The notes: a model not told the origin generated them from the letters alone. A stretch of DNA of 64,000 nt from Cymodocea nodosa (GCA_036874045.1 JAZBRI010000003.1:7266501-7330500); one strand, 5' to 3'; shown: positions 1 through 12,428, numbered from the stretch's first letter. Program-made: numbers and translations.

Positions 1-811
1 CATATAGTTTATACCAATATGACTACTGATTTATTGAATCAACATTAGTACTTTTGAAAACGTTTATTTGAGATACATTCTTTTATTCTCCTTGAATTAA
101 TCGAATTGAGTTCAAAGTTGTGTTTTGATTCATATACAGTAGGAATTGATTCTGGAAATCATTTTTGATGATGTTAGGATAACGGAAGTCTTTGAAAAGA
201 AAATGTAAAAGTATAGTTATACTTAACATCTATTGTCACTACAAGTATATTTTGTATTTTGATTGAATATATTTGAAGTATATTTGTAGGGGGAGCATTA
301 ACAATGTCAAAAACAGATTAATATAATTTAAAATACAAATCTTAGTTAATCTGAATTAATGTCCTTTTAAAATCTTGATGAAATAATTTAAAAAGACAAA
401 TAAACTATTCTAGATTCAAAAGACAAACTGTTCAAATAGTTCACAATGTTCCCAAGATAATGTTAAGTTTAGCATGTGTTTTGTTTTCGGAAGGTTTTAG
501 TTGGAAGCATCCGAAACTTGTTTAAGTGTACTAACTAAACGTTATATTAGATAAGGTAACGTGTAAAACTGCCTCTAGACAGCGTTTTACTCATTAGGTT
601 AGTTAACTCAACGAGTTATACTTGAATATTTCGGGTACCTTGATTGAATAAACTTTATTCAATATTTATTTAATTTCTAAACCCGACTTATCTTCACGTT
701 GAGTTATACGTCAAAAAACCCTATTTAAACACTTATAACACGGGGACTTAGGTTATTTGTAAACTTTGTCAAGAAAATCTTTCCCGCTTGTTGCTGTTAC
801 AACATGCGACG

Positions 812-3079
812 ATGGTCTCCAAGTTCTACAAAGGTCGTGGCAAAGGAAAAGGTAAAAGCAAAAGAGATGCAAAAGGAAAAGAAATACAGAATGATGAAGT
901 TCCACGTACTTGGTTCAAGAAAATATTTCGAGTGGACAAAAGGTTAGAAGAACTTTATAGAGATTACTTCTTTTCTTAGGATATATTAGATGAAGTTAGA
1001 CAAGAACTTCAACATACTGATGCAAGTATTACATACATGGGTATTCGAAGTAAATATGATAGAGAATACAGAATGAAATGTGTAGAGATTGCATTTTTGG
1101 AACAGTATGCAAAATATTTGGAAAAAGGTGTAGGTTCATCAAATAGAACTCCTCAAACTCCTATAAACGGTACAAGACTACATGCATTTGAGGAAGAGCA
1201 TGAATCAGCTGTCCCTACTCCTTTATATTCAAAACAAGTAGAATCAAATATTGCTATAGACAAAACAAAAGTTGATAGTCTTCGAAAGGTCGTTGCAATA
1301 GAAAGTGCCTTAGAAGAATTACAGCAGAAAACTTTTATGGAGCAATTTGAAAAGAAAATAGCAATACTTGAAAAGGAGAAACAGAAATGTTATAGAAGAA
1401 GGAAAGTCAGAAAAATTATGTCTAAGCAAACAAAATCTTTTGAAAAAGGAAAATCAGATGAAAATTTATTTCCAAAGGACAATGTATGTCTAGACATTAT
1501 ACCTTTTTGTGCATCTGATAAACTCATCAGTTCCGAACACACTGAAACTGATGAAGATAATGAGACTTTATTTTCCCTTGCTAGAAAGCTTGAGAAGAAA
1601 TACAAGTCAAATATGAGCTCAAGTTTTTCTATTAGTACAAGTTCTGATGATGTAGAAATTGACAAATCAAAGCATCAGACACCTGACATTGAACAAGTTA
1701 TTGCAGATATAATTGACAATGTTGAGACAGTAACTAGTTCAAAGGCTGAATTGTCTAGAGTAGCAAATATTGAAATTGTTAAGACTCTAGAAGAGCTAAA
1801 AGTTAACCAGCCTTCTACAAAATCTATAGAAGTAGAGTCTGAGAATTCACAGCATGAATCAATGGAAATATCTGTTGAACAAAATGAACAATTACAGACA
1901 GATACACCGGCTGTAGAATTTGTAGAAAAATTGTACTATGAACATTCTATAGAGATTGAAAAAATGAATGTTGAGCATATTGACAATGTTCCTAACACTG
2001 TTGAAGCTGAAGAATCAAGCTTACCTGAGCAGCTTCAAGATAATATTTTGGAAGAGGAACAACATGACATTCATTTTGAAGAAGAGGTTCCTGAAGATGA
2101 ATTAAACTTTTAATCACGGCTTCAGGTATCACCTTCTTCGTGTACAATGTTAAACATTCAAGGTAATACAATTCATTTTAGATCTGAAGAAGCATTGCAG
2201 AAATACAATAATCTGATTACATGTCAGATTCTACATGCTCGTCCAATAAAATTCAGAAATTTGATGGACATAAGAGATCTGTTTGAGTTTCAAGGCCTCA
2301 TTAAATTCTTGCCAGTAGGAACGAAATGGAAGCAATACACAAAGCTTATTGCAGCTTTTTATAGCAATCTGGTCAAGAATGGAAATTTTCTGAAAACTCA
2401 AATAAATGAACAGGAGTTTATATTGTCTCCTGAATTAATTTTTGAAGTTTTAGGATTAAAGAATGAAGGTGTTGTTGTTACCAATAGATTTGACATGATA
2501 AGACAACTAGAATGGAACATTCAGTCTTTATCAAAAATTCCAGATGTATATTCTGAAATGAGATTAATGGAAAATCTGAATGCAGAGGCAAGGTTTATTG
2601 CAAATATATTGCATGCAAATTTATTTCAAAGAGTTGGACACAATATGGAAGTCAGTAGAAGTTGTTTATATGCAACTTATAGCTTGCTGAATAGAATTCA
2701 AATAAATTGGTTTGATGTTTTCACTTCTCAACTACAGCATATGAGTTCAAAGTTATTTTATGGTGATGCTGTACGTAGACTCATTGCAAGCCAATTGAAT
2801 TTATCCAACTAGCCTTCTGAAACTAAAGGCATGAGAGCATTTAGTGTTAAAGATTTGCAAAAATTCCAAGCCATGCATAAACCTCAACGACAACAACAAC
2901 AACCTAATACAGACCATATACAACAACAACAAAATCAAAGTTATTCAATTCAAGCAGAACAGCAAACCTAGCTACCTCCTGACTTAGATGCAGTGCTTAA
3001 CGACATCAGAAATGATATTAGGCTTCTAGGAGATAAAATATGTAATGCTATAAGTGATATACTTAGGAGGGGTCGCTAA
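812..3079 (+). pseudogene. Sirevirus post-pol accessory gene region (env position), family A
   Basis: A coding region between pol and the 3' LTR, where Sireviruses often carry an env-like ORF. The start is lysine and glycine rich (GRGKGKGKSK). The middle is a long acidic, coiled-coil-like stretch rich in Glu, Ser and Thr. The last third, about 2147-2812, is a globular domain with RPIKFRNLMDIRDLFEFQGL and a FYSNL motif, followed by a Gln-rich tail. That domain resembles the 'putative plant transposon protein' family (Pfam Transposase_32/PF20167, by memory of its look, not searched). I see no signal peptide or clear membrane segment, so a true envelope role is doubtful. The same domain is present at 11120-11770 and, on the minus strand, at 47960-48300. 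The region is broken in about two or three places. Function is unknown. Confidence 0.7.
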
Positions 3080-3258
3080 CTGTTTTTGTTTGTTTCTGAA
3101 TACAAAATGTAATGTTTGTATTACTTGTTTGATTCATTGAACAATACATTTTTCTGTAAATGTCTTCAATTATTATTCTTGTTTACAGAAAGAGTTGTTG
3201 TAATTATATCTCTTATATATGTATATATATTCTTTGTAATTATCTTTTTGATTAATGA

Positions 3259-3272
3259 CAAAAAGGGGGAGA
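3259..3272 (+). promoter_or_regulatory. Internal polypurine tract copy (family A)
   Basis: CAAAAAGGGGGAGA is identical to the tract next to the 3' LTR at 3565-3578. Repeated polypurine tracts are a described habit of Sireviruses. The family B element has the same pair at 12362 and 12414. Confidence 0.7.
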
Positions 3273-3564
3273 AATATTATAAAAAGATGATTATGATCTT
3301 AATTGCATATATATATTATAAAAGGAGATGTTATTTAAATGGTTATTGTAATCTAACAGATGATAATTAGAAAACTGATACTTATATAATTATTGACATT
3401 TGAGAGTTTTAGTTCTGAGAGGTAAAATTTACACAAACAATAGAAATAAGCTTAAATGAACTTAAGTCAACAAACAAGTTTGTTGAATTAAAAGTTAACC
3501 CAACGAAGGTGCTTTGTTGAGTTATACATATTTCATAATTGATTTAATATGGTTTTGTCATCAT

Positions 3565-3578
3565 CAAAAAGGGGGAGA
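3565..3578 (+). promoter_or_regulatory. Polypurine tract at the 3' LTR (family A)
   Basis: CAAAAAGGGGGAGA lies two bases before the LTR start TGTTGAG. It would prime plus-strand DNA synthesis. It sets the left border of the LTR at 3580. Confidence 0.85.
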
Positions 3579-4198
3579 TTGTTGAGTATTTTTGTTTTGA
3601 TGATGTGTGCTGAATGAAAATAATCATATTTGCTCAATTACTATTGCTTGTGAAAAGAAATTAAAATCATCAATTAATACAGAAAAAGCTTACTGATATA
3701 AATACTTGTCTGTATTGGATCTGAAATTAATAACTAGTCGTTTCGTTGTATTAATTTCTCATTTAGCTAAACGTTAAGTTAACGTGTGTTTTTATTGAAA
3801 AGCATGATATGTTTTAATGTTATATCTTCTGTATCATGAAGAGTGCACGTTTAGACAACTCGTTAAGTTAGAGTTTTGTTTGTATAGAGGTCACGTGAGA
3901 ACTCGTTAAGTTAGAGGCTTAAAGGTTAAAATAGGTCATGTGATAACTCGTTAAGTTAGTGAGTAAAAGAAGAGACGAACTCGTTAAGTTAGTGTTATAC
4001 ACGTGGTGAAATTATAAGTTACGAATGTTGTATTGTATCACGTGAGGTGCACATGTTTAACTCGTTAAGTTAACATAACTAAACGCGTTGAGTTGCTATA
4101 TTGAACACTAAGGCAACGCGTTAGGTTAGCGTTATAAACTTAAGTTGTTATTTTTGCATATGATAAAATTCTTATTATAAAAACATTTGTTTATTACT

Positions 4199-4312
4199 GG
4201 TTCGTTGAGTTATCATAAAACAACGGAGATGGTTTGTTGAGTTATCATAACTCAACGGAGATGGTTCGTTGAATTAGCATAACACTACGGACTTAGTTCG
4301 TTGAGTTAGCTA
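4199..4312 (+). repeat. Tandem palindromic array in LTR U3
   Basis: Roughly four units of about 32 bp, each of the form GGTTCGTTGAGTTATCATAA followed by CACAACGGAGAT. Each unit is an imperfect palindrome (GTTGAGTTA...TAACNCAAC). The same array is in the second family A LTR near 41060-41175. The arms contain CNGTTR/AACNG cores that plant MYB proteins are known to bind; binding here is inference. Confidence 0.75.
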
Positions 4313-4779
4313 CAGTACTTGTCACGTGAAATGGCACATGAGGAACTCGTTAAGTTAGAAACATTAAGTTATATATATACTTGTGTTACTCATTTAGTTA
4401 ACATTAAAGTAACGACTTCTTATTACATTGATGAAAAACTTTTGGACGAGAAAGTTTATTTTGCAGGAAATTTTTCAGAGATCCAGGACTGATGATTAAA
4501 GAAAATTTGAAAAATAAACGTGGGTTAGAACGTGTGTGTTTCGATGAAGGAAAAAGAAAAGACGTGGAGAAGTGGAAAACTGGTGGTAGTTCAACGTGAA
4601 GGATATGCATGAAATGAAGATACAGTATAAAAGGCATAGAATTCTCGTTGATCAATTTATCCTTGCACACAAAAAGAAAAATCTTTTCAAGGATCAAATC
4701 ATCCCTGCACACCAAAAGAAAAATCTTTTTCAGGGATCAAAAACACCTTCTCGGGGAAAATCTCTCAAGTGGAAGAAAG

Positions 4780-4966
4780 TTCAGTGAAGCATAAAAAGGT
4801 AAGGTTTTCGTCACTGAAGATTTGAAATATCAGAAGAAAGCAAATTCAGTGAAGCATAAAATGGTAAGATTTTCGTCACTAAAGATTTGAAGTATCAGAA
4901 GTAAGTAAATTCGGTGAAGCATGAAAAGACAAGATATTCGTCACTAAAGAATTGCTGAAAAAGAAA
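4780..4966 (+). repeat. 65-bp tandem repeat in LTR, about three units
   Basis: Units start at 4780, 4845 and 4910, each opening TTCAGTGAAGCAT (third: TTCGGTGAAGCAT) and containing TTCGTCACT. The other family A LTR has only two units (41599 and 41663), so the copy number varies between LTRs of one family. Confidence 0.85.
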
Positions 4967-5254
4967 AAGAAGAGGAAAGATCTCAAACAAGAAGAAAAGT
5001 TTTAAATTCTGCAAATTAGTTTTCTCTGTTTGTAGTTATGAAATTGTTTAGATGATACATGGTATTGAAATATAATTGCGTCTACAATTTCTAAGGAGAA
5101 TTGAATTGTATATTGTAATTGAAACCTTGAATAAAAATGATTTTATGAAAACAATGTCTCGACTTGTTGTTGAGTTTTAAAGTTTCAATTATATAGCAGA
5201 AAATATTAAAAATACACAATTCACCCCCCTCTTGTGTAGCCATACGACCCTACA

Positions 5255-7530
5255 ACACCGTTTGTGAAGAATTAGGCATAGATCATAGGTACTCATTTCC
5301 AAGAGCTCCTTCACAAAATGGGATAGTAGAACATAAAAATAGATCACTTCAGGAAATGTCTAGAACCTTGTTAAATGAGAATAAGTTCCCCCTATTTCTC
5401 TAGGCAGAAATAGTTCATACAGCATGCTATGTTATAAATAGAGTACATCTAAGACCATTTTTAGATAAAACTCCTTATGAGATATGGTATAATAGGGTTC
5501 CCAAAATAAGTTATTTAAAATCCTTTGGCTGTAAGTATTTTATTTTAAACACTAAGGAACGAAGAGAAAAATTTAGAGCCAAATCAGATGAAGGTATTTT
5601 TGTTGGTTATTCCACTAGAAGTAAGGCATATAGAGTTTTTAACAAATCAACAAAAACCATTGAGGAAACCCTACATGTGAAATTTCATGAAAATTCTCAT
5701 TTGGATGTTAGACATGCTGAAAACTTTGATTTAGAAATTCTCCCAGAAATGGTACCAAATGATGTTGATAGAGAAATTGAGAGATTATTTGACGGAATAA
5801 GAAATATAAACTTAAAGGATGAAAATTTAGAAGAAAATAATGTCATACTTATAGGAAATATGGAACAACATAGAAATTGGCGTTATGCTTCATCTCATCC
5901 TATCGATCAGATAATAAGCGATCCTAATCAAGGAGTTAGGACTAGGTCATCAGTAGTCAACATTTGTGGTGCTTATTCATTTGTTTCTTTATTAGAACCT
6001 AAGAAAATTAAAGATGCCTTAAAAGATGAATTTTGGTATTTAGCTATGCAAGATGAGCTAAATCAATTTATAAGAAATGAGGTATGGGATCTAGTTCTAC
6101 CACCTAAAAATAAATCCATAATAGGAACAAGGTGGGTATTTAGAAACAAAGTAGATCAAGATGGACATATAGTTAAAAATAAAGCTAGATTAGTTGCTCA
6201 AGGTTACAAGCAAGAGGAAGGAATTGACTATGATAAAACATTTGCTCCTATTGCTAGACTAGAATAAATACGAATTTTGTTAGCATATGCTTGTTATATG
6301 GATTTCAAATTATATCAAATGGATGTTAAAACTACTTTTTAAAATAGATATATAAAAGAAAAAGTGTATGTAAAACAACCTCCAGGTTTTGAAGATTCAA
6401 AACATCCTAAGTATGTTTATAAGCTTAAGAAGACACTATATGGCCCTAAACAAGCCCCTAGGTCTTGGTATGAGAGATTATCTAAATTTCTTATGGAAAA
6501 AGGGTATTCTATGGGAAAGGTAGATCACACTCTTTTTATCAAGAAGATCGAAAAAGATATATTGGTAGTTCAAATCTATGTAGATGACATCATATTTGGA
6601 GCAACAAATGATAAATTAGTTGAGTCCTTTTTGAAAGACATGACTAATCAATTTGAAATGAGTATGATGGGTGAACTATCATTTTTTCTATGCTTACAAA
6701 TTAAGCAATTAGATCAGGGTACTTTTATTTCACAAGAAAAATATACTCAAGATTTATTAAAGAGGTTTGGTTTAGACAACACTAAAACAAAGAATACACC
6801 AATGAGTACTATCACCAAGTTGGATAAAGATGACTCTGGAAAAACTGTACATGTAAAATAATATAGAAGTATGATTGGTTCATTACTTTATTTAACAGCT
6901 AGCCGACTAGATATTATGTTTAATGTGTGTACTTGTGCTAGATATCAATCTAATTTTAAGAAATCACACCTACTTACTGTTAAACAAATTTTTAAATATC
7001 TATTAGGAACCATCAATTTCGGATTGTTTTACTTTAAACACAATTCTTTAAATTTAGTAGGTTATAGTGATGTTGATTTCGCAAGATGTAAGTCTAAAAG
7101 AAAAAGCATCAGTGGCACTTATCAATTATTAGAAAATTCTTTAGTGTCTTAGTTTAGCAAAAAGCAAAATTATGTAGCATTATCTACAACTGAAGTTGAA
7201 TATATAGCTGCCGCACTTTGCTGTACTCAAATCTTGTGGATTAGACAAACTTTAAAAGATTTTAATTTAGACTATGAACCAACTAAGATTTTCTGTGATA
7301 GTAGTTTTGCAATAAGTTTGTCTAAAAATCTTGTCTTACATTCACAAGCTAAACATATAGAAGTTCGACATCATTTTCTAAGAGATAATGTTATAAAAGG
7401 AAAAATAGTATTAAATTTTGTTCCTACTACAGAATAATTAGCAGATCTATTTACAAAACCCTTAGATGAAAATACCTTTTCAAAATTACGATTAGAACTT
7501 GTTATCTGTAGGTTATCTGATGTTTAAATT
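5255..7530 (+). pseudogene. Copia pol: integrase end, reverse transcriptase, RNase H (family B)
   Basis: Integrase core end around 5255-5700 (HRYSFPRAPSQNGIVEHKNR, then [15 protein letters not shown] and a KSFGC motif). Reverse transcriptase is about 6000-6860 ([45 protein letters not shown]). RNase H is about 6870-7500 (TKPLDE near the end). Gene order and motifs are Ty1/Copia, Sirevirus lineage. It is broken in about half a dozen places, so it is a fossil. Protease and gag are not in the window. Confidence 0.9.
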
Positions 7531-9553
7531 GTCATGTTCATTGCATTTTGGTTTGTTATAAAGGTAGTTTTAGAATTTAATGTCTTCATTATTAAAAACA
7601 AAAAAAAACAAAACAAAACAAAATATCTATTTTTGAATTACAGTTTTTTGGTAGTTAAGAATTTATGAAATTCTGATTTTTATTGAAGTCAATTTATTTA
7701 AGAAAAATTCAGAAAAGATTACTTAAGGAAAGTTAATTTGATTCAATATGAGTGCCAATTGTATTTTTGTTACTTATGTATATGCTATTACAGAGATTTT
7801 AATAGGAAAATACATAGAAAGTATGTACTTTTTATTAAAGGAAAGTTATTAACATTCTGTTAGAAAAATTAAGTCTTGTGGTTGACTCTAATTTAAATTT
7901 ACTATCTTGTTTTTTTTTTTTTTTTTGCAATTACTTGAGTAATTAAGTCCGTTGGGGGATCTTAAACCCTAGTCACTTAAACCAACTAATTTGGGATGTA
8001 CTGATTGAAAACTTATTTTGCAAGTAATTTAGATTATATTTAAAATAAAATAAAATAAAATTACTTGTTCTCACTTATCATTGAGTAACTGGTTATCTTT
8101 CCCCTAAGCAAGGGATTGTGATCACGTAAAAAGATGATATTGTGGGAGGTAATACATAATATATATATATATATATATATATGAATATATAAAAAAAAAG
8201 GGGGGGGCAATGTACTCAAGCTTAATTTATTGTCAAGGTGTTATAACAATCCTACCATAATCTATGCATATAATCTTTGTTATTTTTCCTTGTTATTATC
8301 TACTCTTTACACATAATGTATGATATTTATTGTCTTAAGTTTGTGTACTCATTATTAAATTCTTTTAAGTTCCTGAAGGTATATCTTTATGAATTATCTT
8401 TTGTAAACTAAATAAGATAAAAGCCAGAAAGTCTAAATTGTTAAATATATTACTTATTTCTATATTCAATTAATATTTAAATATATATATATATATAAAA
8501 TAAATAAATAAATAAATAAATAATAGAGAGACTCAAATCTATTTAAGGCTTAGTAACCAACTTAAGTAAGCTATTTTGACCTTTTAAAGCCAAATCAATT
8601 TAGGGCTTGGCAACCTAGTTTAAGTACGCCATAGATTCTTTAGACTACATTTATATAGGGGGAGCAATTTCTCATATAATAATTCAACTCTTATGAACTA
8701 TTATATGTTTTCATAAAAGAATCTGCATAATTTAAGGAAATTAACATTAATTCAATACATTTCTGAACTGTCGGTGAAATACAAGCTTTTTAATTCTTAA
8801 GTATCTGAATTTTCTGTGATTTCGGAAGATTATATTGTATATATTGGACAGTTATGTTTTAAACAATCAATAGAATATTTTATTATTTCCTGAAGTACAC
8901 ATGTCGAAGCCTAAATGTATATCTTAAATGAATGTTCGGTAAGTTATCTGGTAACTCTCCGAAATGCATCTAAGCATCGGATAGTTAGGTTTATAAGTAT
9001 TCGAAAATATCTGAACACCTTAAGTTAGAATTATGCACGTGTTGAATTTCATTGCTTTATTATGTCTTAGTCGAAACTCGAATAGTTATGTTTAACTCTT
9101 CAACTTTCACACCTATCTATTCTAGAAACTCGAACAATTAACTTAATATTCTTATATTTTTCTGAAAGACTTAATCTCTAACAATAACTATTCTTGTTTG
9201 TCGTATAGTTATATGCTTTACTGCTCACAAAACTCAAATAGTTATCATAAGTCTTCGAGTTTTCTCACTTTTCACTTAGCCCGAAGTTATTTTCTTTACA
9301 CGAACAGTTACGCTAAGTATTCTACTTTTGTCAGTTGTAAAACTCGTATAGTTATTGTAAGCATTCGAGTTATTTATCAGTAACGGATCTTATATTTATG
9401 ATTTCAATAATTGAATCCATTTATCCATTTATAAACTCGAAGAGTTATAAATGTTTTATTGACAACCTTTCGTGTTTCTACCTTGGTAAAACCCTAGTTT
9501 CACAATCTTTACTTCCACTAAGTTCTATAGTGCATAGTGAAGATTAATCGACA
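7531..9553 (+). other. Post-pol spacer with simple repeats and LTR-like motif block
   Basis: No gene. Simple repeats lie at about 8159-8182 (AT)n, 8480-8497 (AT)n and 8498-8522 (AAAT)n. A GGGGGAGC tract lies near 8658. From about 8670 to 9042 the sequence matches the U3 of the Gypsy family C LTR (best compared with 44603-45262), including CTGAACTGTCGGTRA, TTATTTCCTGAAGTACAC and GCATCGGATAGTTA. From 9042 to 9480 there are many ACTCGAATAGTTAT-like motifs. The block sits directly upstream of the accessory gene and could act as an internal promoter (inference). Confidence 0.65.
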
Positions 9554-12118
9554 ATGTCAGGACGTGGAAGAGGACATGGTAGAATGACAAAAGTGCAGAA
9601 AAGAGAGCTGGAACTTCAAAAAATACAAAGTGAAATCAACGACATCTACTCAAGGTATACTTTTACAAATGAAGTACTACATGAAATTAGAAAAATTGTT
9701 CAAGACGAGAAAAATTTCTGTTAGAAGTTTATTTGCAATTATGCTGAAACATAGTTTAGACTAAAACAGACTGAACATTCTTCATTACAACTATGGAAAC
9801 AAACTTTACAACCTAACCCTGTAGTTGTTACAAGTTCTAGACATGTACCTGAAAAATCGGTACAATCTATCGCTTACTATGGAAAGAAATGGGGACCAAT
9901 GATAGAAAATGCAAACAAGGAATTAGAATCTTTATATTCCCAACATTATTTTCCCCTAGCTATTTTAGATGACATTCAACAGTATATAGATGAACAAAAA
10001 ACTGCCATTAGGAAAATGGGTCTTCGAAGTGAAGGACAAAAAGTTTATCAACTAAAAATGGTAGAGGTTGAGAGCTTAAAACTCTATATTCCATTATTAC
10101 AACCTAGGCATCATGGTGGACCATCACAACCACAGGTGCCTTTAACAAGAGAAATTAAGAAAATTTTAAAACCTCCTGAATAACCAGAAACATTGCAGAC
10201 ATATAGTCAGACAAAGAAAAAGACATTAGAATATTTTGGACTAACTACAGATGTACAAGGTATATTGCAGCAAAAAGAAAAATCATTGAAAAATGGAAAA
10301 CTATGTTCCATTGTAGAAGCTAGATAGACGTTTGTGTCAGGAATTCCAGCAGATGTGACAAATATTGGATTACAAGCATACACTCTAAGGTATTGTGTCA
10401 CATTAGTGCATAATGTATCTTTTAATACAATGGACAATTTTTCACATCATGCTGCAAGCACACATTCTTTTCCTATGGAAAGAGAACATGTAGGAAATTT
10501 TGATGATACAAATACAGATGATATCAATTTTGATGATATTTTTGATGATATAGACACTAAGTCTATAAATGTTGAAGATATTTCATCTGAAGAGGAATGT
10601 ACAGATATTCTTCCTTTAACTGTATCTTGGATAGAAACTTTTGATTTTTGGTATAGTTACTTATACTATAGTTTATACATATGGTTATGTCTGTTACAAT
10701 ATATAATATACTTGTTGATAAATGTATATAATCAACAACATACATAGTTACAGATTGAATATCACACTGCCAATGTCTCAAGTATAGAAATTTCAAAAAT
10801 ACAGAATGAATCTATTATAGACCATTCTTTCCTACAGAGATAGTTGTTGTATAGATCAATCATAGACATAAATGTTGCTGATAGACAGATTGATATAAAG
10901 ACTATTGCTACTGATATGTCTCAAGAAGAACAAACAGAAGAATTTTAGTAGATTATTGATACGACAATAACAAATATTTCAGACATTTATGCCAGCTTTG
11001 ATAGAAATTCCACCAGTTCTAAAAGCTCTGAAAATATAGATACTGCTGATATTATTAAAACCAATCCCAAATTAGAACATCATGACAGGAAAATACCTAA
11101 TCCTGAACAGAGTTTAGATGAAAATATAATATTATGGTTCAGAAATAGTTCATGTTATGAAAAATTTCAAGCATATAGAACTTTTACAATTTTATATTCA
11201 AGACCAGTTAAGTTTGAAGGGATGGCACATATACGAGAAATGTTTGAATTTCAAGGCTTGTTAACTCTACTTCCACAATAGCCAGACCATCTTATTATAC
11301 TAGAACTTATCAGTTGTTTTTACTCAAACTTAATAGTGGAATAAGGTATTCCTATTTCCAATATACAAGACAATGACATATATTTAACTCCAGATTTACT
11401 CTATCAAGTACTTGATCTGAAAAATGGAGTTAAATTATTAGAAAGAAAATAGGTTTATCAATTGGGATGGGACATTAAAAGTTTAGCCAAAGATCCAACT
11501 GCCAACAAACCAATGAGATTACTAAATGATTTAAATGGTCAAACACGTTTTATTGCAAAAATACTGCATGCTTCATTGTTTCAAAGGTTTAGTCATAGTG
11601 CAGAAGTTGGTAGATGTTGTCTTTATGCTACATATGCATTAATTAACCATATACAAGTAAACTGGTATGATATTTTTGTTTCTCATATCTTACATTTGCA
11701 GAGTAAATTATTTTATGGTGATACGATTTTGAGAATTGTGGCAAGTCAAATAGATATTACACATTGGCCATAGAAAAGATTAAAGTCAAGATCTTTCTCT
11801 ACGAAGGAACTACAAAAATACCAGGAAGCAAATACACCTGTAGTTCAACAACAACAACAGCAGGATAGGCAAACACAATCACAATAGCCACAGCAACAAT
11901 CAACACAATTTTCAAAACAACAGCAACATATAGATATCAATACAGGTATACATATAGATACAAATACAAGTATAAATATAGACATCCATACTGAATTTTT
12001 ACAGCAACCATCACAAGTTTCACAAAATGATTTAGATCAAGCAGTAATTGATCAGATAAATAGATTAAATACAGAAATTGCAAAGCAAATTTCAAATACT
12101 CTGATCAGTATTTTTTGA
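9554..12118 (+). pseudogene. Sirevirus post-pol accessory gene region, family B
   Basis: The counterpart of 812-3079. It starts MSGRGRGHGRM, again a Gly/Arg/Lys-rich opening, then charged helical sequence, an acidic middle with DDINFDDIFDDID, and a globular domain at about 11120-11770 (RPVKFEGMAHIREMFEFQGL, CFYSNL, LLYQVLDLKNG, RFIAKILHASLFQRF, CCLYATYALINHIQVNWYD). A Gln-rich tail follows. This is the same domain as in family A and in the Athila copy at 47960-48300. It is heavily broken (more than ten places). Function is unknown. Confidence 0.65.
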
Positions 12119-12361
12119 AGACAAAGAGGCTTGTGATTATACAAATTATGTATTACATAATTTATGTATTGTAATTTGTTACCAAAAATATTATGTAAAC
12201 TGTTTATTGCATTTAATGCTCATGTGATTATTTTTCACAGTTTATGTTTAAATAGTTTATGCTTAATCCATGAAAGTTATGCATGTTTAAAAATATCTTT
12301 TTGAACGATATGTACTTAGAATATTTTTCTTCCTTACATTTTATTTACTTTTTTATAATGC

Positions 12362-12427
12362 CAAAAAGGGGGAGAAGAGATAGATTATTTGACTTAATAG
12401 GTTTTGGCATCATCAAAAAGGGGGAGA
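12362..12427 (+). promoter_or_regulatory. Paired polypurine tracts (family B)
   Basis: Two identical CAAAAAGGGGGAGA tracts at 12362-12375 and 12414-12427. The second abuts the LTR start (TGTTAGGAA at 12429). They match the pair in family A. Confidence 0.8.
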
Positions 12428-12428
12428 T

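Larger units (their letters stand above)
1..5254 (+). mobile_element. Sirevirus-type Copia element, family A, right part (El-0)
   Basis: The right part of an LTR retrotransposon whose gag-pol and 5' LTR lie left of the window. From left to right it holds a post-pol spacer (1-811), an accessory gene region (812-3079), two polypurine tracts, and a 3' LTR (3580-5254). The LTR starts TGTTGAG after CAAAAAGGGGGAGA and ends in CTACA after a CACCCCCCTCTTGTG block, as in Sireviruses. The same LTR, followed by a primer-binding site and Sirevirus gag, recurs at 40327. The element appears to be inserted inside the integrase of the next element, because integrase coding begins right after 5254. Spacer 1-811 holds no gene; it has a GGGGGAGC tract near 290 and palindromic AACTCAACGAG-type motifs near 600-720. 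The element is broken. Confidence 0.85.
3580..5254 (+). repeat. 3' LTR of family A Sirevirus (A1)
   Basis: An LTR of about 1675 bp, TGTTGAGT...CCTACA. It matches the LTR at 40327-41995 in length and order. The U3 part carries many GTTAAGTTAG/GTTGAGTTA motifs, a tandem palindromic array at 4199-4312, and four CACGTG G-boxes (3892, 4000, 4039, 4323). The R/U5 part has a 65-bp tandem repeat at 4780-4966 and a hairpin-like ATCCTTGCACAC...AAGGAT block near 4660-4740. It ends in a C-rich stretch typical of Sirevirus LTRs. Confidence 0.85.

Noticed and set aside
812-3079. Envelope glycoprotein
   Set aside because: Despite the env position there is no signal peptide, furin-like site or clear membrane anchor; the conserved part is a soluble-looking domain shared with an Athila element.
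3116-3370. 84-codon frame between the accessory gene and the LTR
   Set aside because: Low-complexity hydrophobic translation of AT-rich sequence containing a polypurine tract; no counterpart in family B.
4199-4312. CRISPR-like array of palindromic repeats
   Set aside because: Units are adjacent with no unique spacers, lie in a plant LTR and recur in another LTR.
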